A stretch of DNA of 64,000 nt from Streptomyces sp. NBC_00370 (GTDB lineage Bacteria > Actinomycetota > Actinomycetes > Streptomycetales > Streptomycetaceae): assembly GCF_036084755.1 (NCBI RefSeq), contig NZ_CP107968.1:744001-808000 (forward strand), given 5' to 3'. The number at the start of each line of letters is the position of its first letter. The first letter of the stretch is position 1. Below the pieces are notes generated by a model. The model did no database searches, had not been told where the DNA came from, and saw nothing but the letters and a program-made list of their open reading frames with translations. Positions 17,289 through 25,062 of the stretch are shown here, piece by piece. The translations under genes and the position numbers were made by a program.

Positions 17289-20200
17289 GTGGCAGTCAAT
17301 CGCAGGTCGTTGCTTGCAGCCGGCGCCGCCGGATCCCTCGTGGGGGTGCTCGCCCCGGGTACCGCCTCGGCCGCGCCCTCGACCGCACGCCCGGCCGCCG
17401 AAACGGCCCGCGCCTCGTCCGGCCGTACCCTCCCGCTCACCGACGGATGGCGGTTCGCCCTCGTCAACCCGGCGGGTATCACGGACCCGACGGGCGCCTT
17501 CGCCGACGCCGCCGAGCCGGGGTACGACGACTCGAAGTGGCGCGCGGTCGCCGTACCGCACGACTGGAGCATCGAACTCACCCCCACCACCGAGTCGGGC
17601 ACCACCGGCGGCACCGGCTTCCTGCCCGGCGGCCTCGGCTGGTACCGCAGGTCGTTCACCCTGCCCCGCGACCTCAAGGGCCGGCGGATCTCTGTCGAGT
17701 TCGACGGCGTGTACATGGACTCGTACGTCTACTGCAACGGCACGCTCGTCGGCAACCACCTCTACGGCTACACCGGATTCGCCTTCGACCTCACCGGCCT
17801 GCTGCACACCGACGGCAAGACCACCAACGTGATCGCCGTCAAGGTGCAGAACCAACTCCCCAGCAGCCGCTGGTACTCCGGCAGCGGCATCTACCGGGAC
17901 GCCCGGCTCGTGGTCACCGACCCGGTCCACGTGGCGCGCTGGGGCACGGCGGTCACCACGCCGGACCTCGCCCGTACCATCGCCTCCGGCCGGGGCACCG
18001 TGCACGCGCAGATCAGCGTCGTGGACGACTCGGGCTCCGGCGCCGACGTCACGGTCGTCTCCACGGTCCGCGACCCGGAAGGACGTACGGTGGCCAGCGC
18101 CAGCTCGCACGTCAAGGCGGGCACCGAAGCGGCCGACACCACGCAGGAGTTCACCGTACGGGCGCCACGGCTGTGGTCCTTCGACACGCCGCACCTGTAC
18201 AGCCTGGAGACCGAACTCCGCGTCCACGGCCGGACCGTGGACACGTGCCGCACGCCCTTCGGCTTCCGCTACATCACCGTCGACCCGGACAACGGGCTGA
18301 CGCTGAACGGGAAGTACGCCAAGCTCCAGGGCGTCGACCTGCACCACGACCAGGGCGCCCTGGGCAGCGCGATCAGCACGGACGCGCTGACCCGCCAGAT
18401 GACCATCATGAAGTCCATGGGCGTCAACGCCTTCAGAACCTCGCACAACCCGCCGTCGCCGCAGATGATCGCGGTCTGCGAGAGCCTGGGCATCCTGATG
18501 ATGGTCGAGGCGTTCGACTGCTGGCAGCGCGGCAAGAACACCTACGACTACGGGCGCTTCTTCGACGAGTGGAGCCAGGCCGACATCACGGAGATGGTCA
18601 AGGCGGCCCGCAACTCCCCCGCCGTGCTGATGTGGTCCATCGGCAACGAGATCCCCGACTCCACCAGCGAGGCCGGGCTCGGCATGGCGCAGAGCCTCAT
18701 CGACGCCATCCGCGCCGTCGACACCACCCGGCCCATCGTGATCGGCTCGGACAAGTACCGCTCGCTGCCCGCCGTCGGGTCGGCCGCCGACCTGATGCTG
18801 GCGAAACTCGACGGGCTGGGCCTCAACTACAACACCGCGGCCTCGGTGGACGCCCTGCACGCGCGCTATCCCCACCTCTTCCTCTTCGAGTCCGAGTCCT
18901 CGTCGGAGACCTCCACCCGGGGGTCGTACCAGGAGCCCGAACATCTCAACACCGGGGAGAACTACACCCCGGGCAAGCGGGAGGCGTCCTCCTTCGACAA
19001 CAACCTCGCGTCCTGGACCATGAGCGGCGAGTACGGGCTGAAGAAGGACCGGGACCGCAAGTACTTCCTCGGCGAGTTCCTGTGGTCGGGCACGGACTAC
19101 ATCGGCGAGCCCACGCCGTACAACGTCTTCCCGGTGAAGGCGTCGTTCTTCGGCGCCGTGGACACCGCGGGCTTCCCGAAGGACACCTACCACCTCTTCC
19201 GCAGCCAGTGGACGAGCGAGCCGATGGTCCATCTGCTGCCCATGGACTGGACGGGGCACAAGCCCGGCGACAGCGTCGAGGTGTGGGCGTACGCGAACGT
19301 CGAATCGGTGGAGCTGTATCTGAACGGCAAATCGCTCGGCGTGCGGACCTTCGACACCAAGAAGACGAAGGACGGCCGGAGTTACCTGGAGACCACCGAG
19401 GCAAGCGGCGACGACAAGACCGTGGTCTCCGGTGCCTACCCGGGGAGTTACACCAGCCCGAACGGCAGCGCCGGCAAGCTGCACCTGGTGTGGCACGTGC
19501 CCTTCGCGCCGGGAGAGCTGAAGGCCGTGGCGCGCAGGCGCGGGCGGCAGGTGGCCACCGATGTGCTGCGCACCGCGGGCGCGCCGCACGCCGTGCGGCT
19601 CACCACGGACCGTGACACCTTCGACGCCGACGGCCGTTCGCTGTCGTACGTGACCGCCGAGGTGATCGACTCGCACGGGGTCGTGGTGCCGGACGCCGAC
19701 GACCTGATCTCCTTCCGCGTCACGGGCGGCTCGCTGGCGGGCCTGGACAACGGACGCCAGGAGAGCGCCGAGCGGTACCAGGCGTCGACCAGGACCGCTT
19801 TCCACGGCAAGGCGCTCGCCATCGTGCGGGCCGGCGTCAAGCCGGGGCGGGTCGCCGTGACCGCCGAGGCGCACGGGCTGCGGCCAGCGACCGTCACCGT
19901 ACGCGCCGTCGCCGCGCCCGTACTGACCCGTACCCCGGCCGTGGCACTGAAGCCCGACCCCGGTCCCGGAGCCCCCAGCTACCCCCTGGCGGACGCGAGT
20001 TACTCGGGTGCGTCGAACTCCCTGCCGGCGGCGATGCTCGACGGAAGCGCGACCACCGGCTGGTCGAACGCCTTCTCCAAGAGCGCCACCGCACTGCTGC
20101 CCGCCTTCTCCGGGGCGCGGGCCGCCGACTGGGTGTCGGTGACCTGGGAGCGGCCGCGCAGCCTCACCGAGGTCGAGGTGTCCTTCACCGTGGACGCCAA

Positions 20201-20420
20201 GCACTCGCTGCCCGCGTCCGTCACCGTCTCGTACTGGGACGGGAGGAAGTACGTACCGGCGCGGCACCAGACGGTCACCTGGGCGACCGCCTCGGACCAG
20301 CCGACGGTCCTGGCCTTCGACCGGCTGACCACCGAGCGGCTGCGGCTTGACCTGACGAGCGCCCGTCCCGGCACCGCTGACGGAGCGCAGCGGATCACCA
20401 CACTGTCCGTGCCGGAGTGA
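17289..20420 (+). CDS. Secreted GH2 glycosidase (beta-galactosidase-like)
   Basis: A 1043-residue exported enzyme with a twin-arginine-like signal (VNRRSLLAAGAAGSLVGVL) ending near ASAAP. The GH2 layout is clear: an N-terminal sugar-binding jelly roll (PHDWSIEL, then GLGWYRRSFTLP and FDGVYMDSYVYCNG), an Ig-like domain, and a TIM barrel with KLQGVDLHHDQGALG and AFRTSHNPPSP. The acid/base Glu is E454 in WSIGNEIPDS and the probable nucleophile is E534 in LFLFESES. A C-terminal Ig-like/DUF4982 region and a discoidin-like module (LPAAMLDGSATTGWSNAFS) follow. Beta-galactosidase is likeliest; beta-glucuronidase or another beta-glycosidase is possible. It is divergent from GH27 and ends at a strong terminator. 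Confidence 0.9.
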   Translation: MAVNRRSLLAAGAAGSLVGVLAPGTASAAPSTARPAAETARASSGRTLPLTDGWRFALVNPAGITDPTGAFADAAEPGYDDSKWRAVAVPHDWSIELTPTTESGTTGGTGFLPGGLGWYRRSFTLPRDLKGRRISVEFDGVYMDSYVYCNGTLVGNHLYGYTGFAFDLTGLLHTDGKTTNVIAVKVQNQLPSSRWYSGSGIYRDARLVVTDPVHVARWGTAVTTPDLARTIASGRGTVHAQISVVDDSGSGADVTVVSTVRDPEGRTVASASSHVKAGTEAADTTQEFTVRAPRLWSFDTPHLYSLETELRVHGRTVDTCRTPFGFRYITVDPDNGLTLNGKYAKLQGVDLHHDQGALGSAISTDALTRQMTIMKSMGVNAFRTSHNPPSPQMIAVCESLGILMMVEAFDCWQRGKNTYDYGRFFDEWSQADITEMVKAARNSPAVLMWSIGNEIPDSTSEAGLGMAQSLIDAIRAVDTTRPIVIGSDKYRSLPAVGSAADLMLAKLDGLGLNYNTAASVDALHARYPHLFLFESESSSETSTRGSYQEPEHLNTGENYTPGKREASSFDNNLASWTMSGEYGLKKDRDRKYFLGEFLWSGTDYIGEPTPYNVFPVKASFFGAVDTAGFPKDTYHLFRSQWTSEPMVHLLPMDWTGHKPGDSVEVWAYANVESVELYLNGKSLGVRTFDTKKTKDGRSYLETTEASGDDKTVVSGAYPGSYTSPNGSAGKLHLVWHVPFAPGELKAVARRRGRQVATDVLRTAGAPHAVRLTTDRDTFDADGRSLSYVTAEVIDSHGVVVPDADDLISFRVTGGSLAGLDNGRQESAERYQASTRTAFHGKALAIVRAGVKPGRVAVTAEAHGLRPATVTVRAVAAPVLTRTPAVALKPDPGPGAPSYPLADASYSGASNSLPAAMLDGSATTGWSNAFSKSATALLPAFSGARAADWVSVTWERPRSLTEVEVSFTVDAKHSLPASVTVSYWDGRKYVPARHQTVTWATASDQPTVLAFDRLTTERLRLDLTSARPGTADGAQRITTLSVPE

Positions 20421-20443
20421 CGCGTCCGCGCGCCTGACGGCGG

Positions 20444-20490
20444 ACAAGGAGCGGGACGGCTCACCTCACCTGAGCCGTCCCGCTCCTTGT
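20444..20490. terminator. Strong bidirectional terminator overlapping a convergent stop codon
   Basis: ACAAGGAGCGGGACGGCTCA at 20444-20463 pairs perfectly over 20 bp with 20471-20490 around a 7-nt loop. The right arm and loop encode the last residues and stop of the convergent ATPase gene, so one sequence serves as coding end and terminator. Confidence 0.85.
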
Positions 20491-21056
20491 GCGTGGCGCG
20501 GTGAGAGCCGCGCGCCTTCGCTCTCGCGCCGACACGAGACGGCCGCCCAGACCGCTTTCCCGTCCGTGTCGGGGGTGGTCCAGCCCCAGGTGTCGCTGAG
20601 GCAGTCGACTATGTGCAGTCCTCGTCCCGACTGGGCGAGATGGTCCGCTTCCTTGACCTGGGGGACGCGGGCGCTGTGATCGCACACGGCGAACAGCACC
20701 GTGCCCTCGCGGCGCATCAGGCCCAGCCAGACGGCTTGCGTAGGAGAGGACCAGGCGGGGAAGCCGCCGAGTCCGTACCGCAGGGCGTTGCTGAGGAGTT
20801 CGGAGACGATCAGCGCGGCGTTGTCCACGAGCGGGCTCAGCGCCCAGCGGTTCAGGATGGTCCCGGTGAACCGGCGCCCCTCGCCCACCGCTTGTCTGTC
20901 GGCCGACAGCGCGCGTGCGGTGAATCCGGCCGAGGTGTCCGCAGTTGTCGTGTCCGGCTCGTCGAACGGGAACGCGTCGCGCGACACGCGCTCCAGCAGA
21001 CGGCCGACGGGAGCGCCCGGTAATGCGCCTAAGGGTCCGGTTGAGCCAGATGTCAT
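20466..21056 (-). CDS. Anti-sigma-factor-like ATPase (HATPase_c_2; Scr3-like)
   Basis: A 196-residue cytoplasmic protein with a single GHKL ATPase domain of the SpoIIAB/RsbW type. The N box is IVSELLSNALRYG, the G1 region CDHSARVPQ, and the G2 loop GRGLHIVDCLSDTWGW. Such stand-alone ATPases in Streptomyces bind sigma factors or anti-anti-sigma partners, and many lie beside XRE/DUF397 pairs. The ATG at 21056 has ACGGAG 7 bases upstream; a GTG at 21086 is less well supported. It is divergent from the DUF397 gene across a promoter rich in TGCA inverted repeats. Its last codons form one arm of a terminator. Confidence 0.85.
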   Translation of the reverse strand: MTSGSTGPLGALPGAPVGRLLERVSRDAFPFDEPDTTTADTSAGFTARALSADRQAVGEGRRFTGTILNRWALSPLVDNAALIVSELLSNALRYGLGGFPAWSSPTQAVWLGLMRREGTVLFAVCDHSARVPQVKEADHLAQSGRGLHIVDCLSDTWGWTTPDTDGKAVWAAVSCRRESEGARLSPRHAQGAGRLR

Positions 21057-21127
21057 CGCGTTCTCCGTGGGGGCCGGTGGTGACACGTGGGTGATCGGCG
21101 CCCACTATCCCCCTCCAAAGGATGGTG

Positions 21128-21200
21128 CCGCAACTGCATCTGCAATTACAGTCGTTGGAGTGCAGTTGCGGCCTCAAGTGCAGATGCAATTGCATTCGGG
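21128..21200. promoter_or_regulatory. Nested inverted repeats in the ATPase/DUF397 divergent promoter
   Basis: CCGCAACTGCA (21128-21138) pairs perfectly with 21161-21171, and GCATCTGCA (21136-21144) pairs with 21179-21187. The first arm of each pair overlaps the other, so two mutually exclusive pairings exist. TGCA recurs six times. The elements lie in the divergent intergenic region and are the best candidates for binding by the XRE regulator encoded at 21582. Confidence 0.6.
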
Positions 21201-21242
21201 TGACGCCTGGTCAGGCGCGCGAGTCAGCAAGGAGTGGGTGGA

Positions 21243-21479
21243 ATGACAGAGTTCGAGAACGGAACACGGTCGGACCAGATCGACGGCGCGGCGTGGCGCA
21301 AGAGCCGGCACAGCGCCCCCGGCGGCAACTGTGTGGAGGTCGCCGAGCTGTCCGACGGCAGCATCGCGGTCCGCAACTCCCGCCATCCGCAGGGTCCGGC
21401 GCTGGTCTACACCCGCGCCGAGATCGCCGCCTTCGTGGCCGGTGCCAAGGACGGAGAGTTCGACGGACTGACCCACTGA
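21243..21479 (+). CDS. DUF397 protein (Scr2-like)
   Basis: A 78-residue acidic protein with the full DUF397 signature: AAWRKSRHSAPGGNCVEVAE, then IAVRNSRHPQGPALVYTRAE and a C-terminal FVAGAKDGEFD. In Streptomyces this family is paired with XRE regulators; the S. coelicolor Scr1-Scr2 pair activates antibiotic production. AAGGAG lies 8 bases before the ATG at 21243. The partner XRE gene follows 102 bases downstream on the same strand. Confidence 0.95.
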   Translation: MTEFENGTRSDQIDGAAWRKSRHSAPGGNCVEVAELSDGSIAVRNSRHPQGPALVYTRAEIAAFVAGAKDGEFDGLTH

Positions 21480-21581
21480 GCGGCATCGCGGGGCGGCGAA
21501 CAGCCCACCCGCTGTACGCGACGGGGTGCGGGATGGAAGACTGAGGCTTTCGTGTCCGCGTAGTGACTTACGGGAGTTGTC

Positions 21582-22493
21582 ATGACCGCCATGCCGCGGC
21601 CGTCCGGTGAACAGCCTTCGTTACGACGCTACTTGGACCAACCGATCGGGCCGACCGCACTGCGCATCCTGCTGGGCGGCCGACTCCGGCGGCTGCGCCA
21701 GGCGCGTGACATCTCGCGGGTGGACGCGGGCAAGGCGATCCGGGCGTCGGACGCCAAGATCACCCGCATGGAGCGCGGCCAGGTCGGCTTCAAGCAGCAG
21801 GACGTCGCTGACCTGCTGACGTTCTATCGCATCCTCGGCGACGAAGAGCGCGCCGAATATGTGGAGATGACCAGGCAGGCCAATCTGCCGGGCTGGTACC
21901 ACCAGTACAGCGATGTGCTGGAGAACTGGTTCGAGCTGCACATCGGCCTGGAAGAGGCGGCCTCGCTGATCCGCACCTACGAGGTCCAGTTCCTGCCCGG
22001 TCTGCTCCAGACGCCCGACTACGCCCGTGTGGTCACCCGGCTCGGCTACCCGGACGCGTCCGATTCGAAGATCAACCGCCTGGTCGAACTGCGCATGGAG
22101 CGCCAGAAGCTGCTCACCAGGCCGGGCGCCCCGACGCTCTGGGCGGTCGTCGACGAGGCGGTCCTGCGCCGCCCCTTCGGCGGGGCCAAGGTGGTGCGCG
22201 CACAGCTGGAGCACCTTCTTGAGGTGACCCGGCTGCCCAACATCACACTGCAGATCGCGCCGTTCAGCGTGGGCGCGCGAGCCGCGGCCGGCACGCCGAT
22301 CACCATCCTGCGCTTCAACGAGCCGGACCTGCCGGACAAGGTCTATCTGGAGCAGCTGACCGGCGCGGTCTATCTCGACAAGCAGGAAGAGATCGACCAG
22401 TACTCGCTGATCATGGACCGGCTGGTCACCGAGGCGGAGTTGCCGCAGGAGACCGTGCCCCGGCTCGAAGCGCTCCTCAAGCAGGGCGACTGA
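21582..22493 (+). CDS. XRE helix-turn-helix regulator with DUF5753 (Scr1-like), TTA codon
   Basis: A 303-residue regulator. The XRE domain lies at about residues 30-85 (LLGGRLRRLRQARDISRVDA, then IRASDAKITRMERGQVGF). It is followed by the DUF5753 sensor/partner domain with LEEAASLIRTYEVQFLPGLL, QTPDYARVV and LWAVVDEAVLRRPFGG. Family members pair with DUF397 proteins and act as activators of secondary metabolism. Codon 14 (21621-21623) is TTA, one of only two in the window, so synthesis should be bldA-dependent. The gene order ATPase (divergent), DUF397, XRE makes a complete Scr-like module. CGGGAG lies upstream of the ATG. Confidence 0.92.
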   Translation: MTAMPRPSGEQPSLRRYLDQPIGPTALRILLGGRLRRLRQARDISRVDAGKAIRASDAKITRMERGQVGFKQQDVADLLTFYRILGDEERAEYVEMTRQANLPGWYHQYSDVLENWFELHIGLEEAASLIRTYEVQFLPGLLQTPDYARVVTRLGYPDASDSKINRLVELRMERQKLLTRPGAPTLWAVVDEAVLRRPFGGAKVVRAQLEHLLEVTRLPNITLQIAPFSVGARAAAGTPITILRFNEPDLPDKVYLEQLTGAVYLDKQEEIDQYSLIMDRLVTEAELPQETVPRLEALLKQGD

Positions 22494-22575
22494 CGCTCGG
22501 CGTTCCGCGGGTACGGCCTTTGGCGACGGGGGTGTTGACCGGTCGAGCGGTGCGTGTTACTTACATGTGGCGCCT

Positions 22576-22591
22576 ATTGGACTAGACCTGG
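22576..22591. promoter_or_regulatory. Candidate DasR-responsive element before the alginate lyase
   Basis: ATTGGACTAGACCTGG matches the dre consensus ACTGGTCTAGACCACT at the core GG-CTAGACC (one mismatch in the ten central bases) with poorer ends. It sits 40 bp upstream of the lyase start, where dre sites of polysaccharide-degrading genes are usual. No dasR gene is in the window. Confidence 0.4.
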
Positions 22592-22630
22592 TGCACCCCA
22601 CACACCGTCGAGCGCCGAAGGACCCCCCAC

Positions 22631-23419
22631 ATGATGATCCGTTCCAAACTGCTCGCGACAGCGGCCGCCATGGCCTTCGCGGGTTCGCTCACTCTCCTGA
22701 GCGGCACGAACGCCGGCGCCGCGATAGCCGCAGACCCGTCGGTCGCGCCGGGCGGCAACTTCAATCTGTCGGTCTGGCAGCTCCAGGAGCCGGTGGGCTC
22801 CCCCGGCTCGCCGACCACCATCTCGTCGTCCCGGCTCCAGGGGGCGAACGGGTTCCAGGACTCGTACTTCTACACCGACACCCGCGACGGCGCCATGACC
22901 TTCTGGGCGCCGGAGAAGGGCGTCACCACGCCGAACTCCAACTACGCCCGGTCCGAGCTGCGTGAGATGAACAGCAACGGCAGCGCGGCGGACTGGTCGC
23001 TCAGCGGCTCCCACCGGCTGAGCGCGACGCTGCGCGTGGTGTCCGTGACGTCGAACGTCTGCGTCGGGCAGATCCACCTCGGCAGCGGCGGGTCGTCCAC
23101 GAAACCGCTGATCGAGCTGTACTACCACTCGAACGGCGACATCGTCGCGGGGATCGAGAACTCGCCGGACGGCGGCCAGACCCCGCACACCGTGGGTCAT
23201 GTGTCGATCGGCAAGACGTGGACGTACACGATCGCCGTGTCCGGCGGCAACACGATCGACCTGACGGTCAACGGCAGCACGACGCACTACGCCATCCCGT
23301 CGTCCTTCAACGCCTACAAGCAGTACTTCAAGGCCGGCTCCTACAATCAGTCGTCCTCCGACAGCACCACGAAGGGCGCGCGCGTCGCGTTCTACGGGCT
23401 GACCGTGTCGCACGGCTGA
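22631..23419 (+). CDS. Secreted alginate lyase, polysaccharide lyase family 7
   Basis: A 262-residue exported enzyme with a signal peptide (MMIRSKLLATAAAMAFAGSL, cleavage near GAAIA). The three PL7 active-site blocks are present in order: YARSELREM (about 105-113, Arg/Glu), VGQIHLG (QIH at 147-149, catalytic His) and YFKAGSYNQ (about 231-239, catalytic Tyr). QIH rather than QVH is usually linked to a polyguluronate or mixed preference. It degrades alginate or related polyuronates by beta-elimination outside the cell. The DNA upstream has a DasR-like site, and a 17-bp inverted repeat follows the stop. Confidence 0.93.
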   Translation: MMIRSKLLATAAAMAFAGSLTLLSGTNAGAAIAADPSVAPGGNFNLSVWQLQEPVGSPGSPTTISSSRLQGANGFQDSYFYTDTRDGAMTFWAPEKGVTTPNSNYARSELREMNSNGSAADWSLSGSHRLSATLRVVSVTSNVCVGQIHLGSGGSSTKPLIELYYHSNGDIVAGIENSPDGGQTPHTVGHVSIGKTWTYTIAVSGGNTIDLTVNGSTTHYAIPSSFNAYKQYFKAGSYNQSSSDSTTKGARVAFYGLTVSHG

Positions 23420-23430
23420 GAGCCATGACG

Positions 23431-23475
23431 ACGGATCCCGTAACCGAGAGTGATACTATCGGTTACGGGATCCGT
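23431..23475. promoter_or_regulatory. Perfect 17-bp inverted repeat before the tetR gene
   Basis: ACGGATCCCGTAACCGA at 23431-23447 pairs perfectly with 23459-23475 across an 11-nt spacer. It stands 11 bases after the lyase stop and 17 bases before the TetR start, so it could be an operator (the spacer contains a -10-like ATACTA), a terminator for the lyase transcript, or both. The length of the arms favours a protein-binding site. Confidence 0.6.
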
Positions 23476-23492
23476 TCTCATGAGGAGTCTCG

Positions 23493-24167
23493 ATGGACGA
23501 GCACGGCGCGCCGGGGCCGGACGGCAGCGCACCGCCCGCCGGGCGGAAACGGCCCGTGCGGCGGGCACAGCGCCGGGACGCCGCCGAGAACAGGGAGCGC
23601 ATCCTGGCAGCGGCCCGGGAGGCCTTCCAGACGTCCGGTCCTGGCGTCAGCATGGAGGTCATCGCGCGGGAGGCGGGGATAGGTCCGGCCACGCTCTACC
23701 GGCACTTCGTCTCCAAGGACGCCCTGGTCTCCGAACTCGTCTCCGCCTTCTACGACAAGCTGCTGCGCCTCGCCGCCGAGGCGGGCCGCCATGAACCGGA
23801 CGTCGCTCTGGGCGAGTTCCTGCGGACCGTCGGCTGGCAGATCGCCACCAGCCGCGGGATCCTGCCCCGGTCGTGGGGCGAGCTGGCGCGGCCCGAACAG
23901 GTCAGCAAGCTCCAGGAGATGACCGCCGAGCTGCTGGCCGGCGCACAGCGCTCGGGGACCGTCAACAGCCAACTCACCCTGACGGACGTGGCGATGGCCG
24001 TCTGGGCGCTGCGCGGAGTCATCGAGACGTCCGGTTCCGTCGATCCGGACGTGTGGCAACGCCATCTGGCCGTGGTGATGGCGGGTTTCCGGGCCGACCG
24101 TCTCGATCTGCGCCGGCCGCCGCTCGAAGCGCCGGACATCGCGCGGGCCGCGGCGGGCGAGGTGTGA
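23493..24167 (+). CDS. TetR-family regulator
   Basis: A 224-residue repressor. The N-terminal basic extension is followed by RRDAAENRERILAAAREAFQ, then VSMEVIAREAGIGPATLYRH and FVSKDALVSELVSAFYDKL, a standard TetR helix-turn-helix. The C-terminal domain (WQIATSRGILPRSWGELARP) has no recognised ligand signature. There is no divergent partner; the preceding gene is the co-directional alginate lyase, so it may regulate itself and unlinked genes. MRSLDG a few codons upstream is an alternative reading; the ATG at 23493 lies 7 bases after a weak GAGTC. Confidence 0.85.
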   Translation: MDEHGAPGPDGSAPPAGRKRPVRRAQRRDAAENRERILAAAREAFQTSGPGVSMEVIAREAGIGPATLYRHFVSKDALVSELVSAFYDKLLRLAAEAGRHEPDVALGEFLRTVGWQIATSRGILPRSWGELARPEQVSKLQEMTAELLAGAQRSGTVNSQLTLTDVAMAVWALRGVIETSGSVDPDVWQRHLAVVMAGFRADRLDLRRPPLEAPDIARAAAGEV

Positions 24168-24171
24168 GGGG

Positions 24172-24936
24172 CTAGGTGGCCCGTGGCAGCAGCGCCCCGT
24201 CGACGTACAGGTCGACGCGCTCGTTGTAGAACGTGATCATGCCGGCGACGCCGTCGACCTGGTTCGTCGGGTGGTCGTACGCCCAGGCGATGTCCTCATG
24301 GGCGCCGACCTCGCTGTCGAACGACCAGTAGCCGCTCGTCGTGCCCTTGTACGGGCAGCTGCTCACCGTGTCGGTGGGGCGCAGCCTGGTCAGGTCCACG
24401 TACGGGGGGTCGAGGTAGTACCGGGTCGGCAGGCCCGTCTCGAACAACTTGACGCAGTGCGGTGCGTCCGCCAGCACGACCCCGTCGACCTCTACGCGGA
24501 CGCTGCTGGAGGAACGCCGCGTGTCGACGCGGGCGTAGGGGCTCCGCGGATGGACGAAGACCAGCTCGTCCTCCTCGAACCACGAGTCCAGCGCCACCCA
24601 CTCAAAACGGACGGTGCCGTGCAGCGGCTCCGGGGCGTCGTCCGCCCAGACCCACGCGGCGCCCGCCCGGAGCTCGGAGCCGACCCGCAGGCTGTGCCGC
24701 CGCGCCGACCCGGCGCCGCGCTGTTCACTGTGCCCTTCGTCGACGAGCGTTCCGTCGACCAAGTCCTCGACCGGGATGCTGAATTGGGGATACGGGCGGC
24801 GCTCCCAGACGTACAGCGCGCGCCGGGTGTCGAAGGCGATGCGGCCGCCGACCGTCCCCCTGACGCGCCGGGGCACCGGCTCGACGTGCCCGACCGGCAC
24901 GATCAGCCCCGGATACCGCACACTCTCGTCCGCCAT
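24172..24936 (-). CDS. DUF427 domain protein
   Basis: A 254-residue cytoplasmic protein with two related halves. The C-terminal half has APHCVKLFETGLPTRYYLDP, LTRLRPTDTVSSCPYKGTTS and IAWAYDHPTNQVDGVAGMIT, a full DUF427 domain. The N-terminal half (RVRGTVGGRIAFDTRRALYV, then PQFSIPVEDL) looks like a degenerate second copy. Function is unknown; the fold is a small beta-tent. The ATG at 24936 follows GAGGGATC, and the 22 codons before it show no coding bias. It converges on the TetR gene at a 4-base gap. Confidence 0.9.
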   Translation of the reverse strand: MADESVRYPGLIVPVGHVEPVPRRVRGTVGGRIAFDTRRALYVWERRPYPQFSIPVEDLVDGTLVDEGHSEQRGAGSARRHSLRVGSELRAGAAWVWADDAPEPLHGTVRFEWVALDSWFEEDELVFVHPRSPYARVDTRRSSSSVRVEVDGVVLADAPHCVKLFETGLPTRYYLDPPYVDLTRLRPTDTVSSCPYKGTTSGYWSFDSEVGAHEDIAWAYDHPTNQVDGVAGMITFYNERVDLYVDGALLPRAT

Positions 24937-25062
24937 GGGTGATCCCTCGGTCCACGGGTCGGATCCTGCCTCTTCTTCCAGAGAATCACGGATCAACGCC
25001 ACGTGCGCGGCACGGTGCGAAATTGCGTTGCCGGGGAGGGGCCCGGAGGTGATGATCGGCGG

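Noticed and set aside
23431..23475. Simple terminator of the alginate lyase gene
   Set aside because: Not excluded, but the arms are longer than needed, no T-tract follows, and the position just before tetR favours an operator; listed as regulatory instead.
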